From positions 545,758 through 609,757 of the forward strand of contig NZ_PQCC01000002.1 in assembly GCF_002964785.1 (NCBI RefSeq): DNA of 64,000 nucleotides, written 5' to 3'. Numbering within the stretch: the first letter of the stretch is position 1; each line of letters begins with the position of its first letter. Of this stretch, positions 1 through 8,131 are shown in pieces. The DNA comes from Pseudoalteromonas sp. T1lg48 (GTDB lineage Bacteria; Pseudomonadota; Gammaproteobacteria; Enterobacterales; Alteromonadaceae). The position numbers were made by a program, and so were the translations under genes. The notes below the pieces were generated by a model. That model was not told the origin of the DNA. It worked only from the letters and a program-made list of their open reading frames with translations, and did no database searches.

Positions 1-215
1 AGCCACCAACGCCCGGCAAAAGCCAGGACCAAAATCCCGCTAGCCACATGCCATTGGCCACCAACATAGGCTAATCCTGCAAGCGAATAGCACATGGCGC
101 TGATGCCATCTTTACGTTCACTGAGCAACACCACGCTGATCAGTAATGCCATTATAAATAAGCCGCAAATAAAGGCACCAAGATGAATACTGGTTATCAT
201 AGTTTTTATAATCAT
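1..215 (-). CDS. Small membrane protein, partial (3' end outside window)
   Basis: An open frame runs from an ATG at 215 off the left edge of the window, giving 71 codons with no stop. A second ATG lies at 200. The visible part is hydrophobic, with one membrane segment at about residues 10-30, a short charged loop (SERKDG), and a second hydrophobic stretch from about residue 45. I do not recognise a family. It lies downstream of hutI on the same strand, about 50 bp away, so it could be co-transcribed, but nothing visible ties it to histidine degradation. Confidence 0.45.
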   Translation of the reverse strand, partial: MIIKTMITSIHLGAFICGLFIMALLISVVLLSERKDGISAMCYSLAGLAYVGGQWHVASGILVLAFAGRWW

Positions 216-263
216 TGTGTGAGTGGCTGAGACTCCAGCCACTTAGGATTTAGTCACACATGA

Positions 264-1490
264 TCAAAAAGCCTTACTTAATGCACCCTGAATCCATAGT
301 TTTTTCAACGGTGCGGTGCCGAACTCGTAGCTCAATTGCGATGGGTGCTCAATGTCCCATAAGGCTATATCGGCACGCATATTGGCAGCAAGCTGACCAC
401 GATCATTCAGGCCCAGGGCCTTGGCAGCATGACGGGTTACCCCAAGTAAACTCTGCCCCGGCGTTAAGCGGAACAGGGTGCAGGCCATGTTCATCATTAA
501 CTGAATAGAACACAGTGGCGAAGTACCCGGGTTAAAATCGGTCGCGATGGCAATAGGCACTTCATAGCGCTGCAGCAGCTCAATAGGTGGGTACTTGGTT
601 TCGCGTAGGTAGTAAAAGGCGCCGGGCAGCAGCACAGCGACCATGTCTGCATCCTTCATGGCTTTAACACCGGCCTCGTCAAGGTGCTCTAAGTGGTCCG
701 CCGACAAGGCCTGATAGCGGGCTGCCAATGCTGTGCCATGCATGTTGGAAAGCTGTTCGGCGTGCAGTTTTACATTAAAGCCCAGCTCCTTGGCACGCTT
801 AAACACGCGCTCGGTTTGCGCCTGATTAAAACCGACATTCTCACAAAACACATCAACCGCGGTGGCCAGTTTTTTCTGCGCTACCGCTGGCAGCATCTGC
901 TCACACACAAGATCGATATAGCCGTCGGCATCGCCTTTGTACTCAGGTGGCAGGGCATGGGCACCCAAGAAGGTACTTTCGATATGCACCGGGTGGTGCT
1001 CATTGAGTAACGCCGCAACTTCCAGCAACTTGATTTCGCTGGCTAAATCCAGTCCATAACCAGACTTGGTTTCTACCGTGGTGACACCTTCACGCATTAG
1101 CGCATCAAGACGCTGCTTGGCTTTGGTAAAGAGCTCTTCGGGCTCGGCGGCGCGTGTTGCTCGTACCGTGGTGGCGATACCACCGCCTTGTTGGGCAATG
1201 CTTTCATAGCTTTCACCCTGCAAACGGCGCTCAAACTCCTGTGAGCGATTACCCCCAAAAACTATATGGGTGTGGCAGTCCACCAACCCAGGAGTCAGCC
1301 AGGCACCGCCCGCTGAATACACGGGTAATGACAACAGATCCACCTCTGGCATCTCTGCCATAGGCCCCACCCAAGCGATTTTATCGCCGCTTAGCAATAC
1401 AGCGCCGTTTTCGATAATACCGTAGTCATCGCTGGCAGTCGCAACCATGGTCGCAATATTGGCATCAATAATAACCTGATCAATGTGCAT
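264..1490 (-). CDS. hutI: Imidazolonepropionase
   Basis: HutI hydrolyses 4-imidazolone-5-propanoate to N-formimino-L-glutamate, the third step of histidine degradation, in the cytoplasm. The protein is 408 aa, the usual length, and is an amidohydrolase with the metal-binding HTH at about residues 73-75 in the segment [10 protein letters not shown]. Further typical segments are [16 protein letters not shown] and [11 protein letters not shown] chose ATG 1490 because GGAG lies 6 nt upstream. A TTG at 1502 would extend the frame but has no ribosome site. No hutH, hutU or hutC is visible here, and upstream lies a MITE-like element, so its regulation is unclear. Confidence 0.95.
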   Translation of the reverse strand: MHIDQVIIDANIATMVATASDDYGIIENGAVLLSGDKIAWVGPMAEMPEVDLLSLPVYSAGGAWLTPGLVDCHTHIVFGGNRSQEFERRLQGESYESIAQQGGGIATTVRATRAAEPEELFTKAKQRLDALMREGVTTVETKSGYGLDLASEIKLLEVAALLNEHHPVHIESTFLGAHALPPEYKGDADGYIDLVCEQMLPAVAQKKLATAVDVFCENVGFNQAQTERVFKRAKELGFNVKLHAEQLSNMHGTALAARYQALSADHLEHLDEAGVKAMKDADMVAVLLPGAFYYLRETKYPPIELLQRYEVPIAIATDFNPGTSPLCSIQLMMNMACTLFRLTPGQSLLGVTRHAAKALGLNDRGQLAANMRADIALWDIEHPSQLSYEFGTAPLKKLWIQGALSKAF

Positions 1491-1520
1491 GCTGTTCTCC
1501 AAAATTAGCCCTACTTGTCC

Positions 1521-1785
1521 AGGGTCTGTGGACCTTCGCTGTTTTTTCTGCAGCAGTTTGTTGTGTATTTATACAAGGCAGAGCGTGTATGGTGTAGTTA
1601 TTCTACACGAGCATGCGATACCACAGTAGAAATACACTACAGGCGCTGCCCTGCGGGTTTACCTGAACGCTTCCTGATCTTTGTTGCTCGCTGTTTACAT
1701 AGAATAACTATGCTGCATAGCTCGCATGACGATCAGAAGGCGTTTAGATTGAACATAAAGTGAACCGCAGAGATAAACAGACCCT
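1521..1785. mobile_element. MITE-like inverted-repeat element
   Basis: The 265-bp stretch begins with AGGGTCTGT and ends with its exact complement ACAGACCCT. Similarity of the ends continues imperfectly inward for about 20 bp. Inside, TAGTTATTCTA (1595-1605) is mirrored by TAGAATAACTA (1700-1710), so the element can fold on itself. No coding frame fits it. GGGTCTGT ends recall IS5-group insertion sequences, so a nonautonomous derivative is likely. I see no clear target-site duplication. It fills the space upstream of hutI. Confidence 0.55.
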
Positions 1786-1902
1786 AGAAGAAATTATGCG
1801 CCATGTTACACACGGCCAGTCAACAGCGCAAAGTTTCTCCCCCTTGCACAAAGCAAGCGTTAGGAGAGAGTGTTCAGTAAATTGTGCAAAAATCTTTGCG
1901 CT

Positions 1903-2664
1903 TTAGATATCCAGGCTATAGGTAAAGCCAAGCGCTTCGATGGCGCTGCCATCTATTACCCGTGCCACGGGTTGCTCGGCGCTAAATTCCGGCACTTGAG
2001 TTCCCTGACGCTGACAATGCGCTTGGTAATATTCCAGCTTGCTGGGATGGCGAGGGTGTACCAGGTTATAAACGGGTTGTGCCTTTGGATAGTTCTCAAT
2101 TAAGGCAAGAATGCCGGCTATCACATCATCGCGCTGCACCATATTCACCACATCCTCCGCGTGCGAGGATAAGATTTTACCGGCGACAAAGCGACCAGGC
2201 TCCCTTTGTGGTCCAATTAAGCCCCCTAAACGCAGTACCTTAGCACCAGATGCCAAAGCCACTTGCTCGGCCGCGGCCAAACGCTGTTGCCTTGCCGTTA
2301 CCAGACCTAGGGGACTGTGCTCGTCATATTGACCGCTTTGTTGATCATAAATCCCGGTGCTGGAACAAAGCACAAAGCCTTTCCCATGGAGTTGTTGATA
2401 TAAAGCCAAGGCGTGCTCTAGGCTTTGCTGATAATTACTCGGCTGACGCCTGGCCCCGGGACTCATAGCACAGACCCAATAGGCATCGGTAAGGGACACA
2501 TTGTGCAACAGGGTGCCGTCCTCTTGCAGCGCAAACTGACGCTCATGGGCTTGCGTCCCCAGCTCCCTGTGCGTGGCCTGTACCTGCCACCCCTGTGCTA
2601 TTGCCGTTTGTGCCAGAGCCTCACCAAGCCAACCGGCACCGATTATCACTAATTTCTTATCCAT
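1903..2664 (-). CDS. YeeZ-like atypical SDR family oxidoreductase
   Basis: A 253-aa Rossmann-fold protein of the extended/atypical short-chain dehydrogenase class, resembling YeeZ and other NAD(P)-dependent epimerase-like proteins. The nucleotide-binding glycine motif GAGWLGEAL is at about residues 9-17, followed by a CSSTGIYD segment in place of the classical active-site region. The C-terminus has the YNLVHPRHPSKLEYYQ substrate-domain pattern. Substrate is unknown. The gene stands alone, divergent from hemN with about 180 bp between them. The start is ATG at 2664. Confidence 0.8.
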   Translation of the reverse strand: MDKKLVIIGAGWLGEALAQTAIAQGWQVQATHRELGTQAHERQFALQEDGTLLHNVSLTDAYWVCAMSPGARRQPSNYQQSLEHALALYQQLHGKGFVLCSSTGIYDQQSGQYDEHSPLGLVTARQQRLAAAEQVALASGAKVLRLGGLIGPQREPGRFVAGKILSSHAEDVVNMVQRDDVIAGILALIENYPKAQPVYNLVHPRHPSKLEYYQAHCQRQGTQVPEFSAEQPVARVIDGSAIEALGFTYSLDI

Positions 2665-2767
2665 TTATTACCACCATTTGCCACACCATCATAGTTATGC
2701 GCGCGTCTGTTTTGGGTTGAAGCACATCATACTATTGTCGCCACAAACCGAACAAGAGTCGCAACTA

Positions 2768-2781
2768 TTGTTGTAGATCAA
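2768..2781. promoter_or_regulatory. Candidate FNR-type site upstream of hemN
   Basis: TTGTT-GTAG-ATCAA matches the FNR/Anr consensus TTGAT-N4-ATCAA with one mismatch and lies about 62 bp before the hemN start. Oxygen-independent hemN is a known FNR target in other gammaproteobacteria, which supports the call. No binding data are available from sequence alone. Confidence 0.5.
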
Positions 2782-2842
2782 CACCCGGTCAGAGGCTTTT
2801 ATTTACACTGCACCGCATCATTAACCAAAATGAATATGCGTC

Positions 2843-4213
2843 GTGATCAAACAAGTGCAATGGCAGAGTAAACTCATTAACAAATACAATGTGTCTGGGC
2901 CTAGGTACACCTCGTACCCAACGGCTTTGCAACTGGAGCCCGGCGCCAATACACAAACCCTGGTGCAGGCTTTGCAGCAGTGCCCAAATGGCGGACTCTC
3001 GCTGTATATTCATATCCCGTTTTGTCATCAACTGTGTTACTACTGCGGTTGCAACAAGGTGGTCACTCGCCATCAGCACAAGGCCGACCTATATCTGGAT
3101 TATCTTGAAAAAGAAATGGCGTTACTCAGCGCCCATTGTCGGCACCTGGAGGTGCAACAACTGCATTTAGGCGGCGGCACGCCCACTTTCTTGGATACAG
3201 GGCAAATGGCACGCCTTATGGCAATGCTGGAGCAACACTTTACGTTTTCCGTCGACGGCGAGCGAAGCATAGAAGTTGACCCAAGGGATCTCGCCCTCGA
3301 GCGCATCGATGAATTACAGCAACTGGGCTTTAATCGTATTTCCTTTGGGGTACAGGACTTCAATGATGAGGTACAGCTGGCGGTCAACCGCCCACAATGC
3401 GCCGATCAGGTAGAAGCCCTGGTACGCCGCGCCAAAGCGGTGGGGTTTAACTCGGTGAATGTGGATATGATCTATGGCCTGCCCCTGCAAACACCCGAAT
3501 CCTTTGCCGTCTCCATTGAGCGTCTATTGAATATAGGTCCGGATCGGGTATCGGTATTCAACTATGCTCACCTGCCAAGCCGGTTCGCCGCCCAGCGCAA
3601 GATTAAAGATGCCGACCTACCCGATGCAGCGGCCAAGCTCACCATGTTTAAACAAACTCTAGAGCGCATGACAGCGGCAGACTATCAGTTCATCGGCATG
3701 GATCACTTCGCGAAGAAGGATGACGAGCTGGCCATTGCCCAGCGCGAGGGACATCTGCACCGCAACTTCCAGGGCTATACCCTGGGTGGCGACCTGCCCT
3801 TGCTTGGCCTTGGGGTGTCGGCCATCTCGCAGTTGCACGGCCATATTATCCAAAACCAAAAAGAGCTAAAAAGCTATTATGGGGATTTAGAGCAAAACCG
3901 CCTGAGCGCCTGTAAGGAAATCCGCTTAAATGAAGAAGATGAGTTAAGGGCGGCTGTGATCAAGCAATTAATTTGTCACTTTGAACTCGATATGGCGGCG
4001 TTTTCACAGCGCTATGATATCGACTTTAAACAACATTTTGCCACCGAATTAGCGCAGCTACAGGGCTTTATCGACGACGATATGCTCACTATCAAGGACG
4101 ACCTCATCAGCATCAATGCCTCCGGCGTGCTTTTTATTCGCATCATCTGTATGTGCTTCGATGCCTACCTGCAAGGCCAAATAAATCAGCAGCGCTTCTC
4201 TCGGGTTATCTAA
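2843..4213 (+). CDS. hemN: Oxygen-independent coproporphyrinogen III oxidase
   Basis: A radical-SAM enzyme that decarboxylates coproporphyrinogen III to protoporphyrinogen IX without oxygen, in the cytoplasmic heme pathway. The protein is 456 aa, the normal HemN length. The N-terminal SGPRYTSYPTA signature is at about residues 18-28. The iron-sulfur cysteines C61, C65 and C68 plus the extra C70 (CHQLCYYCGC) mark true HemN rather than HemW. The start is GTG 2843, chosen by alignment to the E. coli N-terminus, with no strong ribosome site visible. A candidate FNR box lies upstream and a strong terminator follows. Confidence 0.96.
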   Translation: MIKQVQWQSKLINKYNVSGPRYTSYPTALQLEPGANTQTLVQALQQCPNGGLSLYIHIPFCHQLCYYCGCNKVVTRHQHKADLYLDYLEKEMALLSAHCRHLEVQQLHLGGGTPTFLDTGQMARLMAMLEQHFTFSVDGERSIEVDPRDLALERIDELQQLGFNRISFGVQDFNDEVQLAVNRPQCADQVEALVRRAKAVGFNSVNVDMIYGLPLQTPESFAVSIERLLNIGPDRVSVFNYAHLPSRFAAQRKIKDADLPDAAAKLTMFKQTLERMTAADYQFIGMDHFAKKDDELAIAQREGHLHRNFQGYTLGGDLPLLGLGVSAISQLHGHIIQNQKELKSYYGDLEQNRLSACKEIRLNEEDELRAAVIKQLICHFELDMAAFSQRYDIDFKQHFATELAQLQGFIDDDMLTIKDDLISINASGVLFIRIICMCFDAYLQGQINQQRFSRVI

Positions 4214-4227
4214 TAACGCTAGACAGC

Positions 4228-4254
4228 AAAAAGCCGCCAACAGGCGGCTTTTTT
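4228..4254. terminator. Bidirectional terminator between hemN and DUF2489 gene
   Basis: AAAAAGCCGCC and GGCGGCTTTTTT form a stem with a 4-nt AACA loop. A- and T-runs on both sides allow it to serve both converging genes. Confidence 0.85.
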
Positions 4255-4286
4255 AATGGGTACTTTTACAAGCAAAGCGCAGATGT

Positions 4287-4787
4287 TTACATAAATACAT
4301 GCTTGGTATTCGGGTCGGCGGAAAACTGGAGAACCAGCTTTTCACTGTCGACCAGGATTTGCTCTTCAAGCTCCTGCTCTTTACGCCAACGGGCACTGTC
4401 TTGCTTAAAGATTTCCTTCTTCGAGTACTTTTTACGCGCCTCATGGGTCGGCAAGTCTTTAACCGCCTCATACATAGCAAAAACACCTGGGTATTCCACT
4501 TCCAGGTCAAGCTCCTGGGCACTGGTGTGTTGACTCATCAACACCCATACCCGCAAGCACCCCTCTGAATATTCACACTGACCCTCTTTCATGGCCTTGG
4601 CGATCAGGTTAATGCTATCGCTGAGCTTAGCGTTACGGGCGGCGCGCTTTTGCGCATATTCGGCCTGCTGTTTTGCCAGGCGCTGATTTTGCTCACGCAC
4701 CTGCCACAATAAGCGACCGGCATAAAATGCCAGGCCGGCAATGATCAAGGCGCCAATAACTAGAGCTATGATCCACAGGCCATTCAT
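4287..4787 (-). CDS. DUF2489 family membrane-anchored protein
   Basis: The protein is 166 aa with one N-terminal membrane segment (about residues 4-26) followed by a charged, probably coiled-coil region and a soluble C-terminal domain of the DUF2489 type, with the pattern EYPGVFAMYEAVKDLPTHEARKK. Function is unknown. It overlaps the 3' end of yihI by 4 bp (ATGA), so the two are translationally coupled. DUF2489 next to yihI and hemN is a recurring arrangement in marine gammaproteobacteria, as I recall, so a link to ribosome assembly is possible but unproven. Confidence 0.8.
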   Translation of the reverse strand: MNGLWIIALVIGALIIAGLAFYAGRLLWQVREQNQRLAKQQAEYAQKRAARNAKLSDSINLIAKAMKEGQCEYSEGCLRVWVLMSQHTSAQELDLEVEYPGVFAMYEAVKDLPTHEARKKYSKKEIFKQDSARWRKEQELEEQILVDSEKLVLQFSADPNTKHVFM

Positions 4788-5356
4788 TTTTCATCCTCGT
4801 CATCAAGCCATTCGTTGGCCAAAGAATCATTCATATAATCATCAAGCAGGTCTTCATCGTCCTCGAAATCGTCATCCAAGCCGAGGATTTCACACAGCTG
4901 CTGATGGCGCTCAACCTTGGCATTAAAGTACTTGGCATCTTTGCCTTGCAGGATTTCGCCATTATCGTGGCGCTCAATCAAGGCCAGTAGGCGCTCATCG
5001 GACTCCAACTGTTCCAGCTCTTGCTCCGGTGTTAGCTCCGGCTCTTTGTAGGTGCTGAGCACCGCCTGCGGTTTAAGGTCTTTACGTACCTGCGGCTTTT
5101 GCGGCTGTGCTGTCACAGCCTCAGGGGTCAGGCTCACCTGCTTTTTACTGCCAACACGCTTATCGCTATTGACGCTGCCCTTAGCCTCAGTGCTTTCCAC
5201 CTTTAATAGCTGCGAATTACGGTTACCCGCCTGGGCACCCTTTTTCTTTTTCTTGGTGCGCATCTCTTTTAGCGCACGAAGCTCTCTTAGTTTGTCTTTA
5301 CTTAAGCGCGCGGTGCCATTGTTAATGACTTTGCGTGACTTCTTCTTTCTGGTCAT
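4784..5356 (-). CDS. yihI: Der GTPase-activating protein YihI
   Basis: YihI is a GAP-like regulator of the essential ribosome-assembly GTPase Der. The protein is 190 aa. The N-terminal half is lysine/arginine-rich and probably disordered (MTRKKKSRK at the start, KTKKKKKG-like stretch near residue 35). The C-terminal half is acidic and contains the conserved ERHQQLCEILGL segment and the tail DDEDLLDDYMND. It lies just downstream of a methyltransferase on the same strand and overlaps the DUF2489 gene. In E. coli yihI also neighbours hemN and the csrC sRNA, and both neighbours are matched here. Confidence 0.92.
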   Translation of the reverse strand: MTRKKKSRKVINNGTARLSKDKLRELRALKEMRTKKKKKGAQAGNRNSQLLKVESTEAKGSVNSDKRVGSKKQVSLTPEAVTAQPQKPQVRKDLKPQAVLSTYKEPELTPEQELEQLESDERLLALIERHDNGEILQGKDAKYFNAKVERHQQLCEILGLDDDFEDDEDLLDDYMNDSLANEWLDDEDEK

Positions 5357-5364
5357 AGCGTTCT

Positions 5365-6012
5365 CTATGTTGCGGGCTTTGTTAAAAAGATGACATCGGC
5401 CGCGATAAATTCAAGGGTTAATCCAAAACGCTCGGCAATATAAGCAAAGGTCTCTTTGCTATAAAAGGCAATGTGCGTCGGATCATTTTTGTAGTGCCAG
5501 GTAGCAAAGCGTTGTACATCGATCACCAATTTTGTCATTAACGCTAACGTCCCACCTGGGCGCAATAATTCTAGCCACAAGTGCAATTGCTGCTGCGGAT
5601 GTGCTAGGTGCTCGATCACTTCGGTACTACAAACGAAATCATAGCGAGCCTGTAATACCTCTTGCCTAGGCTGGTAATACAGATCATACAAGGCCACGGT
5701 ATGCCCCTGCTCTTGCAACATGGTTGCCAATAATGGCGCCGGACCACAGCCAAAATCCAAACCTGAACTGGCCGTCGATAAGCGCTCATTTAAGGGCGTA
5801 AAAATCCGTGTAAGAAAGCGACGATAACCTTCATCGGCGAGGTCATTCTCGTGCTGATCATAGATGGCTTTTTCATCGGCTGCACTTAAGTGCTGATGCG
5901 CGGCCACAAACACTAAGGCGCAACCGGCACATTGCCAATAGTCGCGTACTTTATCTTGATGATAATGGCTGGTTTGCGCACTGTCGCACAAGGGGCAGGA
6001 GATCGCTTTCAT
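5365..6012 (-). CDS. Class I SAM-dependent methyltransferase with N-terminal zinc-ribbon
   Basis: A 215-aa protein when started at ATG 6012, the start that puts the zinc-ribbon at the N-terminus. CPLC at residues 6-9 pairs with a later CAGC to form the ribbon. The methyltransferase core has motif I DFGCGPAPLL and the later segments STEVIEHL and LWLELLRPGGTLALMT. Substrate unknown. ATG 6021 is an alternative start, and no good ribosome site is visible for either. The gene begins only about 23 bp after a strong terminator on the same strand, so it may depend on read-through or an internal promoter. It is 8 bp upstream of yihI. Confidence 0.82.
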   Translation of the reverse strand: MKAISCPLCDSAQTSHYHQDKVRDYWQCAGCALVFVAAHQHLSAADEKAIYDQHENDLADEGYRRFLTRIFTPLNERLSTASSGLDFGCGPAPLLATMLQEQGHTVALYDLYYQPRQEVLQARYDFVCSTEVIEHLAHPQQQLHLWLELLRPGGTLALMTKLVIDVQRFATWHYKNDPTHIAFYSKETFAYIAERFGLTLEFIAADVIFLTKPAT

Positions 6013-6034
6013 GGTGCGCATTGTAACAGGACAA

Positions 6035-6066
6035 ATAAAAAGGCGGTAGAGCAAAACTCTACCGCC
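6035..6066 (-). terminator. Intrinsic terminator of the GGA-rich sRNA
   Basis: On the minus strand, GGCGGTAGAG and CTCTACCGCC form a perfect 10-bp stem around a TTTTG loop, followed by TTTTTATTT. No protein gene lies directly upstream, so it most simply ends a noncoding transcript. Confidence 0.88.
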
Positions 6067-6312
6067 GGATAACTCGAGCGCCAACTACTATTGGACACTT
6101 CTCCCTTCGACTTTTTTATCAGTCTGTATTTATTATTTTTATTATTACTTTCCGTATTGTTTTTATTTTTCTTCCGTGTATTGCTTTATTTTTCTCGGTC
6201 TTCCTAACGCTTTCTATTTCTTCCTTGTGGTGCATCTTTCGATGCTCCCCTAGCGCACTAGCTTGTCGCGCTTCCTATGCTCTGATCCCTGTTGTAATTC
6301 TTTGTTGCGACA
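6035..6312 (-). ncRNA. Csr/Rsm-type regulatory sRNA (CsrC-like position)
   Basis: A noncoding stretch on the minus strand carries eight GGA motifs (centred at about 6287, 6274, 6247, 6223, 6203, 6174, 6152 and 6103), mostly as AGGA, GGGA or CGGA spaced roughly 13-50 nt. One GGA abuts a small hairpin with stem GCATC/GATGC (6232-6245). It ends in a strong intrinsic terminator. This is the layout of CsrB/CsrC/RsmZ RNAs, which bind and sequester the translational regulator CsrA. In E. coli csrC lies between yihA (engB) and yihI. Here the RNA lies between the engB/cytochrome c4 side and the yihI side. The 5' end near 6312 is inferred from a weak promoter (TTGTAA, 16 bp, TAAATT). Length would be about 275 nt. 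Confidence 0.72.
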
Positions 6313-6318
6313 GCAGAT

Positions 6319-6354
6319 AATTTACTGACTCATAAATTAGTTACAACTAATTTA
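6319..6354 (-). promoter_or_regulatory. Candidate promoter of the sRNA with overlapping palindrome
   Basis: On the minus strand, a -35-like TTGTAA (6341-6346) and -10-like TAAATT (6319-6324) are separated by 16 bp. The -35 lies in the centre of a 22-bp palindrome (6333-6354) with arms TAAATTAGTT and AACTAATTTA, a plausible regulator site. Confidence 0.4.
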
Positions 6355-6468
6355 TAACCTTTTTATTAAAAAACACCTATTCAGTTATAACTAACCCTAA
6401 CCTTTTCATTAAGTTAGCATTAATTATCCATTTTATTTGAGCAATAACTCACATAAAACTATGGTCAA

Positions 6469-6490
6469 TATCTCACAATCAAGTAAGACA
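6469..6490. promoter_or_regulatory. Palindromic upstream site, GacA/UvrY-like placement
   Basis: TATCTCAC-AATCAA-GTAAGACA is an imperfect inverted repeat (6 of 8 positions) about 170-180 bp upstream of the predicted sRNA start. GacA/UvrY sites upstream of csr/rsm sRNA genes lie at a similar distance. It only partly matches the usual TGTAAG-N6-CTTACA, so the call is tentative. Confidence 0.4.
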
Positions 6491-6510
6491 TATCCCAATT
6501 TAAAAAGAGC

Positions 6511-6542
6511 CGTTAAAAAAGCAGCTAGTGCTGCTTTTTTAA
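6511..6542. terminator. Terminator downstream of cytochrome c4
   Basis: AAAAAAGCAGC and GCTGCTTTTTT flank a short TAGT loop. It lies just past the end of the cytochrome c4 gene and separates it from the sRNA region. Confidence 0.8.
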
Positions 6543-6594
6543 ATATTTAACTAAGCTGTCGCTGCTAAGAGGTCTACTCTAGGCAGGAGAGTTC

Positions 6595-7227
6595 TTAGTG
6601 CAGACCACCAAGGTACTTAGAAAGTACTTCAATGTCTTTATCGGTTAGCTTCATCGCGATATCACGCATCATGCCGTTGTGGTCATTGCCACGCACACCG
6701 CTGCGGAACTTCTCAAGCTGACTCTTGATGTACTCAGGATGCTGGAAAGACACCTTAGGGAAACCTGCTAATGAGGTACCGTTACCACGAGGACCGTGAC
6801 ACGCTGCACAGGCAGGAATACCACGCTCGGCATCACCGGCTTTGTAAAGTTTTTGACCAACTTCCACTACGTCTTCAGGAGTTGAGCCTTCAGACATATG
6901 TAAAGATGAGAAGTAAGCAGCCAAGTCTTTCATGTCTTGGTCGCTCAGTGGCATAGCCATGCCACTCATAACAGGATCCATACGACCCTCTTTGCCGCCA
7001 GAAGTCATGCCAAGTTTGAATTCTTTCAATTGCTTGTAAATGTACTCTGCATGCTGACCCGCAATCTTAGGGTACATATTAACTGGGGCGTTACCATCTG
7101 CGCCGTGACAAGCAGCACATGTAGCCGATTTGTCTTTACCAGCGTTAATGTCGCCATCGAATGCTGCTGCGTTGTTTGCACTCAACACACCAACTAGCAA
7201 AGTTAAAGATAGTGCTAATTTCTTCAT
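6595..7227 (-). CDS. Diheme cytochrome c4
   Basis: A periplasmic electron carrier that passes electrons to terminal oxidases. The protein is 210 aa from ATG 7227. It has a signal peptide (MKKLALSLTLL, ending near NNAAA at about residue 22) and two c-type domains, each with a CAACH heme site: first at about residues 37-41, second in the segment IPACAACHGPRGN. Conserved axial methionines lie in MSGMAMPLSDQD and MMRDIAMKLTD. Upstream extension to 7260 would spoil the signal peptide. A candidate FNR site lies in the divergent region shared with engB. Codon use suggests high expression. Confidence 0.95.
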   Translation of the reverse strand: MKKLALSLTLLVGVLSANNAAAFDGDINAGKDKSATCAACHGADGNAPVNMYPKIAGQHAEYIYKQLKEFKLGMTSGGKEGRMDPVMSGMAMPLSDQDMKDLAAYFSSLHMSEGSTPEDVVEVGQKLYKAGDAERGIPACAACHGPRGNGTSLAGFPKVSFQHPEYIKSQLEKFRSGVRGNDHNGMMRDIAMKLTDKDIEVLSKYLGGLH

Positions 7228-7376
7228 GGTAAATTCTCTGTTCCAGACCCTGTATTTCAATACAATCGTTTCGATGCAATGGCACTATTCTACACGATAA
7301 AAATTTCTCTGGCACGTTTTCTACCCATATTAAACTTATAAAAAGCGGGGTTTTAAGGAAAAAAATTGAAGTGAAC

Positions 7377-7390
7377 TGGATTTAAATCAA
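7377..7390. promoter_or_regulatory. Candidate FNR-type site between cytochrome c4 and engB
   Basis: TGGAT-TTAA-ATCAA matches TTGAT-N4-ATCAA with one mismatch. It is about 150 bp upstream of the cytochrome c4 start and 94 bp upstream of engB. Oxygen-responsive control of the cytochrome would make sense, but this is inference from the site alone. Confidence 0.35.
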
Positions 7391-7483
7391 TTTATCCTGT
7401 GGTTGGAGAGCCTTTAGGTTCACCCCAAACTGATATAAAATAACCCTTAGATCAGTTTCGAGCCCCTCACTTCAGGAGTCAAT

Positions 7484-8131
7484 GTGGCTAAATCACGTGT
7501 CAATTACACCCAAGCGCAATTCATCACCAGCGCCCCGGATATTACTAAATTACCGGAAGATACTGGTATTGAAATCGCGTTTGCAGGGCGTTCAAACGCC
7601 GGAAAGTCTAGCTCGCTCAATACCCTTACCGAGCAGAAATTGGCGCGAACCAGTAAAACTCCGGGCCGTACCCAGTTGATTAATGCCTTTGCCTTAGGCG
7701 AAGATCAACGCTTAATTGACCTACCCGGCTATGGTTTTGCCAAAGTTCCTATCGAAATGAAAAAGAAGTGGCAGAAATCTTTAGGTGAATATTTGCAAAA
7801 ACGCCAAAGTCTAAAAGGCTTGGTGGTGCTTATGGACATTCGTCATCCGTTAAAAGATCTGGATAGACAACTTATCGAGTGGGCGACCGGCAGTGATATT
7901 CCGGTGTTGGCGCTGCTTACCAAGGCCGATAAATTCAAACAGGGTAAGCGTAAATCCGAAGTACTTAAGGTGCGTCGAGAGCTGGCCGAAGTCTCCGAGT
8001 CTATCAAGGTACACGCCTTTTCTTCCCTCAAAGGCACCGGCTTGAACGAGCTGCAAAAACAGCTTGATGAATGGTTTTTGGGCCCGGTTCAGGTTAACCC
8101 GCCGAGCGAAAACGAAGCCGCTCCAGAGTAA
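7484..8131 (+). CDS. engB: Ribosome biogenesis GTP-binding protein EngB (YihA/YsxC)
   Basis: An essential GTPase for assembly of the large ribosomal subunit. The protein is 215 aa. It has the G1 motif GRSNAGKSS at about residues 36-44, the G3 motif DLPGYG and the G4 motif TKAD. The start is GTG 7484, preceded by CAGGAG 8 nt upstream. The overlapping ATG at 7482 is in another frame. The gene is divergent from cytochrome c4, and its 3' end overlaps the convergent DUF1285 gene by 43 bp. Confidence 0.96.
   Translation: MAKSRVNYTQAQFITSAPDITKLPEDTGIEIAFAGRSNAGKSSSLNTLTEQKLARTSKTPGRTQLINAFALGEDQRLIDLPGYGFAKVPIEMKKKWQKSLGEYLQKRQSLKGLVVLMDIRHPLKDLDRQLIEWATGSDIPVLALLTKADKFKQGKRKSEVLKVRRELAEVSESIKVHAFSSLKGTGLNELQKQLDEWFLGPVQVNPPSENEAAPE

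Noticed and set aside
1559..1576. TTGTGTATTTATACAA as a HutC operator for hutI
   Set aside because: It resembles the HutC palindrome only loosely and lies inside the mobile element; no hutC gene is near.
1515..1763. 82-codon frame inside the MITE
   Set aside because: It spans terminal and internal inverted repeats and resembles no protein; a product of the repeat sequence.
2789..3079. Antisense frame over the hemN 5' end
   Set aside because: It is the shadow of hemN with no homology or start signals.
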